DNA from: Hyphomicrobiales bacterium
GTDB taxonomy: Bacteria; Pseudomonadota; Alphaproteobacteria; Rhizobiales; Xanthobacteraceae
Direction: 5' to 3'
NCBI GenBank assembly: GCA_003133345.1
Contig: PKXB01000168.1
Location: 1-10,649, forward strand
Length of the DNA: 10,649 bases
Of this stretch, positions 1-6,541 are shown in pieces. Numbering within the stretch: the first letter of the stretch is position 1; each line of letters starts with the position of its first letter. Below the pieces are notes generated by a model. That model was given only the letters and a program-made list of their open reading frames with translations, was not told the DNA's origin and searched no databases. Position numbers and translations under genes: made by a program.

Positions 1-243
1 CGCACGCCGATCAACGCCATCGACGCCGGCTTTACCCAGGCGCTGCGCACGATTCTCGATTCCAACATCACCACCTTCATCGCCGCCGCGGTGCTGTTCT
101 ATATCGGCACCGGCCCGGTGCGCGGCTTTGCCGTCACGCTCGGCATCGGCATCATCACCACCGTATTCACCGCCTTCACCGTGACGCGGCTGATCGTCGC
201 CACCTGGGTGCGCTGGCGGCGTCCGCAACGCGTGCCCATTTAG
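1..243 (+). CDS. secD: Protein translocase subunit SecD, C-terminal part (5' end outside window)
   Basis: The window opens inside an open frame of 80 codons that ends at TAG 241-243. The translation matches the end of SecD: the segment INAIDAGFTQALRTILDSN, followed by hydrophobic stretches (TFIAAAVLFYIGTG and VTLGIGIITTVFTAFTVTRLIV) and a basic tail (WVRWRRPQRVPI). These are the last transmembrane helices of the RND-like membrane domain. SecD pairs with SecF in the inner membrane and uses the proton gradient to help pull substrates through SecYEG. The secF start lies 9 nt downstream, so the two are probably co-transcribed. The periplasmic P1 domain and the first helices lie outside the window, so completeness cannot be judged. 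Confidence 0.93.
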   Translation, partial: RTPINAIDAGFTQALRTILDSNITTFIAAAVLFYIGTGPVRGFAVTLGIGIITTVFTAFTVTRLIVATWVRWRRPQRVPI

Positions 244-252
244 GATCATACA

Positions 253-1194
253 GTGCGCCTGCTCCGCATCGTACCCGACAACACCAAATTCGATTTCATG
301 CGCTTCCGGCGCATCAGCTTTCCCATTTCCGCGCTGATGTCGATTTTGGCGATCTCGCTCTATTTCTTCCACGGGCTGAATTTCGGCATCGACTTCAAGG
401 GCGGCCTGCTGATCGAAGTACAGACCAAGGCAGGCGCAGCCGATCTCGCCACCATGCGCTCCGCGCTCGGCGCGCTTGGCTTAGGCGAAGTGCAGTTGCA
501 GCAATTCGGCGCGCCCGATGACGTGCTGATCCGCATCGCCGAGCAGCCCGGCGGCGATGCCGCCCAGCAGGAGGCGGTGACCAAGGTGCGCGGCGCGCTC
601 GGCAGCGCCGTCGATTACCGCCGCGTCGAGGTGGTCGGCCCGCGCGTGTCGGGCGAATTGCTTTCTTATGGCGTCATTGGCCTGGGCTTAGCGATTTTCT
701 GCATCCTGATTTATCTGTGGTTCCGCTTCGAGTGGCAGTTCGCGCTCGGCGCCATGATCGCCAACGTGCACGACATCGTGCTCACCATCGGCTTCATGTC
801 GATCACGCAGATCGACTTCGACCTCACCAGCATCGCGGCGCTGCTCACCATCCTCGGCTATTCGCTCAACGATACCGTGGTGATCTATGATCGTATTCGA
901 GAGATGCTGCGCCGCTACAAGAAGCTGCCGATGCCGGATTTACTCAATGCCTCGGTCAACCAGACTCTTTCACGATCTGTGATCACCCATGTGACCGTGT
1001 CGCTGGCGTTGCTGTCGCTGCTGCTGTTCGGCGGGCAGGCGATCCACAGCTTCACCGCCACCATGATGTTCGGCGTGGTGCTGGTCGGCACCTATACCTC
1101 GGTGTTCATTGCGTCGCCGATCCTGATCTATCTCGGGGTCGGTACCGGGCGCGACGCGATGACGGCGCCCGGCAAAAAAGACGACAAGCCTTAA
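253..1194 (+). CDS. secF: Protein translocase subunit SecF
   Basis: This 313-residue protein has the normal SecF length and plan. TM1 lies at about residues 24-42 and is followed by the family signature GIDFKGG (45-51). A small periplasmic domain runs to about 125, then VVGPRVSGEL leads into five more helices. The conserved DTVVIYDRIRE motif is at 207-217. SecF forms the proton-driven SecDF accessory complex of the Sec translocon. The GTG at 253 is chosen because AGGA (242-245) sits 7 nt upstream and the MRLLRIVP N-terminus is typical of alphaproteobacterial SecF. An in-frame ATG at 298 would remove conserved N-terminal residues. The gene lies between secD (9 nt gap) and a DUF498 gene (4 nt gap), in one apparent operon. 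Confidence 0.96.
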   Translation: MRLLRIVPDNTKFDFMRFRRISFPISALMSILAISLYFFHGLNFGIDFKGGLLIEVQTKAGAADLATMRSALGALGLGEVQLQQFGAPDDVLIRIAEQPGGDAAQQEAVTKVRGALGSAVDYRRVEVVGPRVSGELLSYGVIGLGLAIFCILIYLWFRFEWQFALGAMIANVHDIVLTIGFMSITQIDFDLTSIAALLTILGYSLNDTVVIYDRIREMLRRYKKLPMPDLLNASVNQTLSRSVITHVTVSLALLSLLLFGGQAIHSFTATMMFGVVLVGTYTSVFIASPILIYLGVGTGRDAMTAPGKKDDKP

Positions 1195-1198
1195 AGCC

Positions 1199-1603
1199 AT
1201 GGCCGATGGCGACAATGGTGCGCAAAGTTTGCCCGATGCCCCGCATCTGCCGACCCCTGTGTCGATCGATGCCTATGGCAATGGCGGCTTCCGCTTCGGC
1301 GCCATGTCGCACCGCGGATCGCTGCTGTGCCTGCCGGACGGCATCTGGGCCTGGCCGGTCAGAAACGTGAGCGAGCTCACCGAAGCGGCGCTGGCGCCGG
1401 TGTTCGAGCGGGCGCCGGCGCTCGATCTGTTTCTGATCGGCGCCGGCCGCGATCCTTACGCGCTGCCCGAACCCTTGCGGGCGCGCTTTCGCGCTCTGTC
1501 GATATCGGTCGATTGCCTGGCGACCGGCCCGGCGGCGCAGACCTACAATATCCTGCTGGGGGAAAAGCGCCGCGTCGGCGCGGGACTGATCGCGGTCGAG
1601 TGA
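1199..1603 (+). CDS. Mth938-like / DUF498 domain protein (NDUFAF3-like)
   Basis: This 134-residue soluble protein has no signal peptide or TM segment. It belongs to the Mth938/DUF498 (PF04430) family by pattern: the early VSIDAYGNGGFRFG strand region (21-34), FLIGAGRDP (78-86) in place of the usual G-x-G-x glycine turn, and the C-terminal TGPAAQTYNILLGEKRRVGAGLIA (109-132). The eukaryotic member NDUFAF3 is a respiratory complex I assembly factor. The molecular role of bacterial members is not settled. The start follows the secF stop by 4 nt with only a weak upstream AAAG, which suggests translational coupling. Placement behind secDF is common in alphaproteobacteria and fits a role in membrane-protein or complex I biogenesis, but that is inference. 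Confidence 0.85.
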   Translation: MADGDNGAQSLPDAPHLPTPVSIDAYGNGGFRFGAMSHRGSLLCLPDGIWAWPVRNVSELTEAALAPVFERAPALDLFLIGAGRDPYALPEPLRARFRALSISVDCLATGPAAQTYNILLGEKRRVGAGLIAVE

Positions 1604-1605
1604 TC

Positions 1606-1654
1606 GCGCATGATCCCGAAAAGTGGGAACCGGTTTTCGGACAAGATCATGCGC
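1606..1654. repeat. Rhizobial-type intergenic palindromic repeat
   Basis: A 49-nt element forms a long hairpin. The outer arms gcgcatgatc (1606-1615) and gatcatgcgc (1645-1654) are perfectly complementary over 10 bp. The inner arms ccgaaaa (1616-1622) and ttttcgg (1634-1640) pair over 7 bp. A 4-nt bulge (acaa, 1641-1644) and an 11-nt loop separate them. I recognise this core (gatcccgaaaagtgggaaccggttttcgg) as a dispersed intergenic element common in Bradyrhizobium-like genomes. Here it sits 2 nt after the DUF498 stop and 24 nt before the next ATG, inside the likely polycistronic mRNA. No T-tract follows, so it is not a classical terminator. Confidence 0.8.
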
Positions 1655-1678
1655 AAAATAAACTGCTAAACTGCGCCG

Positions 1679-2527
1679 ATGAACAATTTCGAGCACTGCG
1701 CGGCGCTGTTGCGCGAAGCCGACCGGGACCGCTATCTCGCCACGCTGTTCGCGCCGGCCGCGCAGCGCGACGCGCTGTTTGCGCTTTATGCCTTCAACGT
1801 GGAGATCGCGCGGGTGCGCGATCTGGCGCGCGAGCCGCTGCCAGGAGAAATCCGCCTGCAATGGTGGCGCGAGGTCTTGTCGGGCGAGCGCGACGGCGAG
1901 TCGGCGGCGCATCCGGTGGCGGCGGCGTTGCACGAGACGCTGGCGCGCTACGGTTTCGTGGCCACGCCGCTGCTCGAATTGATCGATGAGCGCATCTTCG
2001 ATCTGTACGATGAGCCGATGGCGACGGTCGGCGATTTGGAACTATACGGCATCAGAACTCAATCGCCGGTGTTCGCCATGGCGGCGGGAATTCTAAAGCC
2101 CGGCGGGATGCCGCCCGAATTATTCACCTTGGATGCCGGCATGGCGTACACAATTGCGGGAATCCTGCGGAGCTTTGGGCGGCACGCTTCGCGGCGGCAG
2201 CTTTATGTGCCGTTGGAAATCCTGGAACGGCATCAGGTCAGCCGCGAGGATATCTTCGCCGCGCAGGGGAGCGAGCGGTTGCTGGCCGCGCTTGCCGAGA
2301 TGCGCGGGATTGCACGGCGGCATCTCGCGGCGGCTCAGGTAAAGCTGGAATCTGCGCCGCCGGAAATCCTGCCAGCATTTCTGCCGATCGCGCTAGTGGG
2401 TCCGCAGCTTCGTCGCATGGAGCGCGCGGGCTATCAGCCGTTCGCGCTCAATCAGATTTCGCCCTGGCGTCGGCAATGGCTGCTATGGCGCGCGGCGCGC
2501 GATCCGAGCCGGATTTTCCAGGCTTAA
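1679..2527 (+). CDS. Squalene/phytoene synthase-fold protein, NDUFAF6-like, probably non-catalytic
   Basis: This 282-residue, mostly helical soluble protein belongs to the trans-isoprenyl diphosphate synthase (squalene/phytoene synthase) superfamily. Its details match NDUFAF6 better than an enzyme: YAFNVEIARVRD (37-48), IRLQWWREVL (58-67), LIDERIFDLYDEP, YGIRTQSPVF and QLYVPLEIL. In true synthases the first region carries a DDxxD-type motif after YAF, and the second reads RDVGED. Here the equivalents are NVEIARVRD and RSFGRH (164-169), so the Mg-diphosphate-binding aspartates are largely missing. Human NDUFAF6 is needed for assembly of complex I. The gene follows a DUF498 (NDUFAF3-like) gene, which supports the assembly-factor reading. 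No clear Shine-Dalgarno precedes ATG 1679. It ends 2 nt before the convergent trmFO stop. The alternative is a carotenoid or hopanoid synthase, less likely given the lost motifs. Confidence 0.83.
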   Translation: MNNFEHCAALLREADRDRYLATLFAPAAQRDALFALYAFNVEIARVRDLAREPLPGEIRLQWWREVLSGERDGESAAHPVAAALHETLARYGFVATPLLELIDERIFDLYDEPMATVGDLELYGIRTQSPVFAMAAGILKPGGMPPELFTLDAGMAYTIAGILRSFGRHASRRQLYVPLEILERHQVSREDIFAAQGSERLLAALAEMRGIARRHLAAAQVKLESAPPEILPAFLPIALVGPQLRRMERAGYQPFALNQISPWRRQWLLWRAARDPSRIFQA

Positions 2528-2529
2528 TT

Positions 2530-3942
2530 CTATTCCGCCGCGGCCGCCGGCAACTCGCCGGCCATCCAGCGCTCGAGATCGGCAAGGGCGCGCTCGCTGA
2601 GCGCATTCTTACGCGCCAAGTTCTTGGCCGAGCCGCGGCCGAATTTGCGGCCCTCGCGGGCGGCGGGTTCGGCGATAGGCGGAAACAGGCCGAAATTCAC
2701 GTTCATCGGCTGGAACGAGGACGGCCCGGCATCGATGGTCTCGATATGGCCGCCGGTGATATGGGCGAGCAGCGCGCCATGGGCCGTGGTCGGCGGCGGG
2801 GCGCTCGGCGTTTCGCCGTGGCGCTCGCCGGCGGCAAAACGCGCGGCGATCAGGCCGATGGCGGCGGATTCCACGTAACCCTCGCAGCCGGTGATCTGGC
2901 CGGCGAAACGCCAGCGCGGATTGGCTTTCAGCCGCAGCGTGCCGTCGAGCAGCTGGGGCGAATTGAGGAAGGTATTGCGGTGCAGGCCGCCGAGGCGCGC
3001 GAATTCCGCGTTCTGCAGGCCCGGAATGCTGCGGAAGATGCGCACTTGTTCGCCATGTTTCAATTTGGTCTGGAAGCCGACCATGTTGAACAGCGTCCCC
3101 AGTTTGTTGTCCTGGCGCAGTTGCACGACCGCGTAGGCCTTCACGTCCGGCTGGCGCGGATTGGTCAGGCCGAACGGTTTCATCGGGCCATGGCGCAGCG
3201 TCTCTCGTCCGCGCTCGGCCATCACCTCGATCGGCAGGCAGCCGTCGAAATAGGGCGTGGAGGCTTCCCAATCGTGGAACACCGTCTTGTCGCCGGCGAG
3301 CAGCGCGTCGATGAAGGCGTCATATTGTTCGCGCGTTAGCGGGCAATTGATGTAGTCGGCGCCCGAGCCGCCGGGGCCGGCCTTGTCGTAGCGCGACTGA
3401 AACCAGGCTTGTTCGAGATCGATGCTGTCGCGATGCACGATCGGGGCGATGGCGTCGAAGAAGGCGAGCGCGTCCTCGCCGGTCAGCGCGCGGATCGTGG
3501 CGGCGAGATCGGGCGAGGTGAGCGGGCCGGTGGCGATGATGACGCTGTCCCAGTCGTCGGGTGGTAATACGACTTCACCGCGCACAAGGGTAATGAGCGG
3601 CTGTGCCGCCAGTGCCGCCGACACCGCGGCCGAAAAGCCGTCGCGATCGACCGCCAGCGCGCCGCCGGCCGGCACCTGGTGGCTGTCTGCCGCGCGCATC
3701 ACCAGCGAGCCGAGCCGGCGCATTTCCGCGTGCAGCAGGCCGACCGCGTTGTGATCCTTGTCGTCGGAGCGGAATGAATTGGAACAGACCAGTTCGGCGT
3801 AGCCGTCGGTCTTGTGCGCGGCGGTCGAACGCAGCGGCCGCATCTCGTGCAGCACGACCGGCACGCCGGCTTGCGCGAGTTGCCAGGCTGCCTCCGAGCC
3901 GGCGAGGCCGCCGCCAATGACGTGAACAGCTTTAAGGGTCAT
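2530..3942 (-). CDS. trmFO: Methylenetetrahydrofolate--tRNA-(uracil-5-)-methyltransferase TrmFO
   Basis: This 470-residue FAD protein makes 5-methyluridine at position 54 (T-loop) of tRNAs, using methylenetetrahydrofolate as the carbon donor and FAD/NAD(P)H as reductant. Seen directly: the N-terminal dinucleotide fold [13 protein letters not shown] (8-20), HEMRP (32-36), the family hallmark [11 protein letters not shown] (51-61) with the functional cysteine C53, ATGPLTSP (137-144), the NCPL motif with C200, and a C-terminal [14 protein letters not shown] stretch near the GRKFGRG segment. The length is normal for a family of about 435-475 residues. ATG 3940-3942 gives the expected N-terminus but has no recognisable ribosome binding site. 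It is convergent with the NDUFAF6-like gene and lies 45 nt downstream of the DUF1127 terminator. Confidence 0.96.
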   Translation of the reverse strand: MTLKAVHVIGGGLAGSEAAWQLAQAGVPVVLHEMRPLRSTAAHKTDGYAELVCSNSFRSDDKDHNAVGLLHAEMRRLGSLVMRAADSHQVPAGGALAVDRDGFSAAVSAALAAQPLITLVRGEVVLPPDDWDSVIIATGPLTSPDLAATIRALTGEDALAFFDAIAPIVHRDSIDLEQAWFQSRYDKAGPGGSGADYINCPLTREQYDAFIDALLAGDKTVFHDWEASTPYFDGCLPIEVMAERGRETLRHGPMKPFGLTNPRQPDVKAYAVVQLRQDNKLGTLFNMVGFQTKLKHGEQVRIFRSIPGLQNAEFARLGGLHRNTFLNSPQLLDGTLRLKANPRWRFAGQITGCEGYVESAAIGLIAARFAAGERHGETPSAPPPTTAHGALLAHITGGHIETIDAGPSSFQPMNVNFGLFPPIAEPAAREGRKFGRGSAKNLARKNALSERALADLERWMAGELPAAAAE

Positions 3943-3948
3943 CCAAGC

Positions 3949-3977
3949 AAACTAGGCGTCGTGCGGGTTGTCGGCAA
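3949..3977 (-). promoter_or_regulatory. Possible trmFO promoter placing the transcript start at the ATG
   Basis: On the minus strand TTGCCG (3977-3972) and TAGTTT (3954-3949) are separated by exactly 17 nt, a sigma70-like layout with imperfect hexamers. Only 45 nt separate the upstream terminator from the trmFO ATG, so a promoter is expected here. The predicted start of transcription falls at or next to the ATG (3942), which would give a leaderless mRNA and fits the absent Shine-Dalgarno. The hexamers are weak matches. Confidence 0.3.
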
Positions 3978-3986
3978 CGGCCCGCT

Positions 3987-4012
3987 AAAAACGAAAACGC
4001 CCGCAACGGGCG
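3987..4012 (-). terminator. Rho-independent terminator after the DUF1127 gene
   Basis: Read on the minus strand, CGCCCG-TTG-CGGGCG (4012 to 3998) forms a perfect 6-bp GC stem with a 3-nt loop. It is followed directly by TTTTCGTTTTT (3997 to 3987). The hairpin lies about 30 nt after the DUF1127 stop codon, in the correct orientation for that gene, and separates it from trmFO. Confidence 0.78.
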
Positions 4013-4041
4013 CGGGCGCTTTCGAATGAATGACGCGGCGT

Positions 4042-4197
4042 TTAGTGCTGGTGCGTGGCGTTCCAGGCTACCCGCTGAATGTCGGAGCGGCTGATGCCGA
4101 TGTCGGCAAGCTCGCGGTCGCCCAGGCGGGACAGCTCGCTCAGGCTTTGGTTGTAGCGCTTCCAGTCGCGGATCAGGCGGACAAGGTTGGCAAACAT
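4042..4197 (-). CDS. DUF1127 domain small protein
   Basis: A 51-residue basic protein, initiated at ATG 4197-4195 with a good ribosome site (AGAGGA, about 5-6 nt upstream on the minus strand). The C-terminal half carries the DUF1127 (PF06568, YjiS-like) signature: LSRLGDRELADIGISRSDIQRVAW (22-45). The N-terminal half, LVRLIRDWKRYNQSL, is an amphipathic basic helix. DUF1127 proteins are abundant in alphaproteobacteria. Some characterised members (for example CcaF1 of Rhodobacter) bind RNA and affect small-RNA maturation and stress responses. Whether this one does is unknown. It is a single-gene unit with its own terminator. A longer reading frame upstream exists, but its N-terminus does not resemble the family and this start has the ribosome site. 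Confidence 0.88.
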   Translation of the reverse strand: MFANLVRLIRDWKRYNQSLSELSRLGDRELADIGISRSDIQRVAWNATHQH

Positions 4198-4473
4198 AAC
4201 GGTCCTCTTTCTCTTCAGTCCGGCGCGTCGCCGGTGACTCGATTGAATTGGAAAATAGGCCGGTTCGGGCGTTTGAAAAGCAATAATGTTGCGCCGCAGC
4301 AATGCAGAAAATGCATAGCTTAAGCAACTGATTATTAATGACAACCGTCGTTTTCGGCCGATTTTACCCGGGGATTTTGGCGGCTGGCCCGGCGCCAGGT
4401 GCAGCGCGGGCGGCGAGGCCGGCCAAAACAGGGCGGATCGTGTAGATTGCCGGCCCGCACCGGGAGAAAATCC
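4198..4473. other. Divergent intergenic region between DUF1127 and the ModA-like gene
   Basis: These 276 nt should hold promoters for both flanking genes. I could not place a convincing -35/-10 pair on either strand. Seen: a near-perfect dyad at 4298-4320 and a GC-rich segment flanked by ttttgg (4375-4380) and ccaaaa (4423-4428). The complementary flanks and the GC-rich interior could fold as a leader of the plus-strand operon. No known riboswitch pattern was recognised. Confidence 0.5.
4298..4320. promoter_or_regulatory. Near-perfect dyad, possible operator
   Basis: agcaatgca (4298-4306) and tgcatagct (4312-4320) are inverted repeats with 8 of 9 positions complementary, around a 5-nt spacer gaaaa. 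The dyad lies about 100 nt upstream of DUF1127 and about 155 nt upstream of the ModA-like gene. The symmetry would suit a dimeric regulator, but no regulator gene is nearby and no -35/-10 pair was convincing beside it. Confidence 0.3.
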
Positions 4474-5244
4474 ATGAAAACGCATCTGCGCCGCGCCGCC
4501 GTCATCGCCGGGGCGCTCTGCCTGGCCGGGCTGCCGCCGGCGAGCGCGGCCGAGATCAAGGTGCTGACCGCCGGGGCCTACAAGCCCGTGGTGCTGGCGC
4601 TAGTGCCCGCCTTCGAGAAGCAGACGGGGAATAAGGTGACCGTCGACAACGGTACCACCGGCCAATTGAAGAAACGCATCGAAGGCGGCGAAGCCTTCGA
4701 CCTCTTGGTGATTACCCCGGCCGTGGTCGATGAAATGATTGCGAGCGGCAAGCTTGCCGCCGGCAGCCAGGTGAAACTCGCCAGCGTCGGCGTCGGCGTG
4801 GTGGTGAAGGAGGGCGCGCCCAAGCCGGACATCAGCACCGTCGACAAATTCAAGCAGGCGCTGCTGGCGGCCAAATCGGTCGCCTATATCGATCCGGCCA
4901 GCGGCGGCTCGAGCGGAATTTATGTCGACAGGCTGCTGGTGAAGCTCGGCATCGCCGAGCAGATCAAGCCGAAGGCCAAGCTCAAGCAGGGCGGCCATGT
5001 CGCCGATCTTATCGTCAACGGCGAGGCCGAGCTCGGCATCCACCAGATCAGCGAGATCGTGCCGGTGAAGGGCGCCGCCTTGGTCGGACCGCTGCCGAAG
5101 GAAATCCAGAACACCACCACTTACGCGGCGGGCTTGAGCGCGTCGGCAAAAGACAAGGACGCGGTCAAGGAGCTGATCGAGTATTTGTCAGGCCCTGACG
5201 CCGTCGCCGTACTCAAATCCAAGGGCATGGAGCCGGCGAAATAA
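4474..5244 (+). CDS. Secreted ModA-like substrate-binding protein
   Basis: This 256-residue periplasmic protein starts at ATG 4474, with GGGAGA (4462-4467) upstream and an immediate Sec signal peptide: basic MKTHLRR, a hydrophobic core to about residue 20, and cleavage near ASA/A (25-26). An upstream in-frame start would bury the signal peptide. The mature part has the SBP type 2 / molybdate-binding-like layout: IKVLTAGAYKP (28-38), LVPAFEKQTGNKV (43-55), GTTGQL (60-65), then FDLLVI and GGSSGIYVDRLL. ModA ligates molybdate with serines in an AAASL-like and an SS motif. Here these regions read AGAYK and GTTGQ, so the ligand may be a different anion. No ModB or ModC gene follows. Instead an MFS gene begins 10 nt downstream. 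Confidence 0.82.
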   Translation: MKTHLRRAAVIAGALCLAGLPPASAAEIKVLTAGAYKPVVLALVPAFEKQTGNKVTVDNGTTGQLKKRIEGGEAFDLLVITPAVVDEMIASGKLAAGSQVKLASVGVGVVVKEGAPKPDISTVDKFKQALLAAKSVAYIDPASGGSSGIYVDRLLVKLGIAEQIKPKAKLKQGGHVADLIVNGEAELGIHQISEIVPVKGAALVGPLPKEIQNTTTYAAGLSASAKDKDAVKELIEYLSGPDAVAVLKSKGMEPAK

Positions 5245-5254
5245 GGATTCGTCT

Positions 5255-6541
5255 TTGTCATCGGAAACAGAGACGCGCCCGCTCAACCGCCGCGTCGTCA
5301 TCACCGCGCTGGGCATGGTGCAAATCCTGGCCTGGGGCACCTCGTTCTATATTCCGGCGGTGTTCGCCGAGCCGATCGTCAAAGATACCGGCTGGTCGCT
5401 CGGTTGGGTGGTCGGCGGCACCTCGGTCGGCCTGCTGGTGGCCGGGCTGATCTCGCCGCAGGTCGGCCGCGTCATCGACGCGCACGGCGGGCGCCCTGTG
5501 TTGCTCGCAAGCTCATTGTTTTACGCCGCCGGCCTCGCCGGCATCGGCCTGGCGCCGGCGCTGCCGGTTTATCTGTTCGCTTGGGTGCTGCTCGGCATCG
5601 GCATGGGCACCGGGCTTTATGACGCGGTGTTCGCCGCGCTCGGCCGCATGTATGGCAGCCAAGCGCGCGGGCCAATCACCAATCTCACGCTGTTCGGCGG
5701 CTTCGCCAGCACGGTGTGCTGGCCGCTCAGCGCCTTCATGATCGAGCATGCCGGCTGGCGCAACGCCTGCTTCATCTATGCCGCGCTGCATCTGGTCGTC
5801 GCGCTGCCGCTGCAAATGGCGGTGATCCGGCGCGCGCCCAAGGCGGCGGTCGCGTCGGCAGCGTCAGCCGACGACACGGCGCAATCCATTGCGCCGGCCC
5901 GCATCGCCAACGAAATTTTGATCTTCGCGCTGCTGGCGCTGGTGCTGTCGATCGCCGCCGGCATCGGCTCGATCGTGGTCGTGCATCTGCTGATCTTTCT
6001 GCAGGCGAGGGGCGTGGACTTCGCGGTTGCCGTGAGCCTCGGCACGCTGTTTGGTCCGGCGCAGGTCGGCGCCCGCGTGGTGGAGCGGCTGTTCGGCAGC
6101 CGCTATCACCCGATCTGGACCATGATCGGCTCCTGCGCGCTGATGGCGGTCGGTCTGCTGCTGCTGGCCGGCCGATTTCCGATCCTGCTGCTGGTCATCG
6201 TGCTTTACGGCGCCGGCTACGGCATTTCCTGGATCGGGCGCGGCACGCTGCCGCTGGCGCTGTTCGGACCTATTCGGTTTCCGCGCCTGATGGGCAAGTT
6301 GGCGTTTCCCAGCCTGATCGTGCAGGCGCTGGCGCCGTCGGCCGGCGCGCTGCTGATCGAAGCCAGTGGAGCGGATGCGACCATCGGCGTATTGACGGCG
6401 CTGGCGCTGATCAATGTGCTGCTGATCGGCCTGTTGTGGGCGGTGTGCCGCCGCGGCTATCCACGGGCGCGTGACGATGCTGACCTTGCAGACGCTGTAC
6501 TTCGAGGACCTCTCACTCGGCATGACCGAGCGGTTCGCTAA
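5255..6541 (+). CDS. MFS transporter, 12 TM
   Basis: This 428-residue integral membrane protein belongs to the major facilitator superfamily. It has two six-helix halves joined by a polar loop (about 193-217), and motif A GRVIDAHGGRP at 71-81 between TM2 and TM3. The first helix (about 14-37, GMVQILAWGTSFYIP) resembles the monocarboxylate/oxalate-formate-type group, but the substrate cannot be read. A TTG start at 5255 is chosen because AAGGA (5243-5247) precedes it by 7 nt. The next ATG would cut into TM1. It follows the binding-protein stop by 10 nt, which implies co-translation. The last ~23 residues (a polar tail after TM12) are encoded in the stretch that also encodes the start of the next gene in another frame. 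Confidence 0.88.
   Translation: MSSETETRPLNRRVVITALGMVQILAWGTSFYIPAVFAEPIVKDTGWSLGWVVGGTSVGLLVAGLISPQVGRVIDAHGGRPVLLASSLFYAAGLAGIGLAPALPVYLFAWVLLGIGMGTGLYDAVFAALGRMYGSQARGPITNLTLFGGFASTVCWPLSAFMIEHAGWRNACFIYAALHLVVALPLQMAVIRRAPKAAVASAASADDTAQSIAPARIANEILIFALLALVLSIAAGIGSIVVVHLLIFLQARGVDFAVAVSLGTLFGPAQVGARVVERLFGSRYHPIWTMIGSCALMAVGLLLLAGRFPILLLVIVLYGAGYGISWIGRGTLPLALFGPIRFPRLMGKLAFPSLIVQALAPSAGALLIEASGADATIGVLTALALINVLLIGLLWAVCRRGYPRARDDADLADAVLRGPLTRHDRAVR

Noticed and set aside
2476..3339. Long plus-strand open frame antisense to trmFO
   Set aside because: The composition is that of an antisense shadow, with no domain pattern, while the minus strand encodes an intact TrmFO.
4399..4473. Longer N-terminus for the ModA-like protein
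   Set aside because: It would put 25 residues before the signal peptide. ATG 4474 has GGGAGA upstream and begins directly with a typical signal sequence.
4330..4473. Molybdenum cofactor riboswitch or other leader element upstream of the ModA-like gene
   Set aside because: The region is GC-rich and can fold, but I recognise no conserved riboswitch core, and GC-rich DNA pairs easily by chance.
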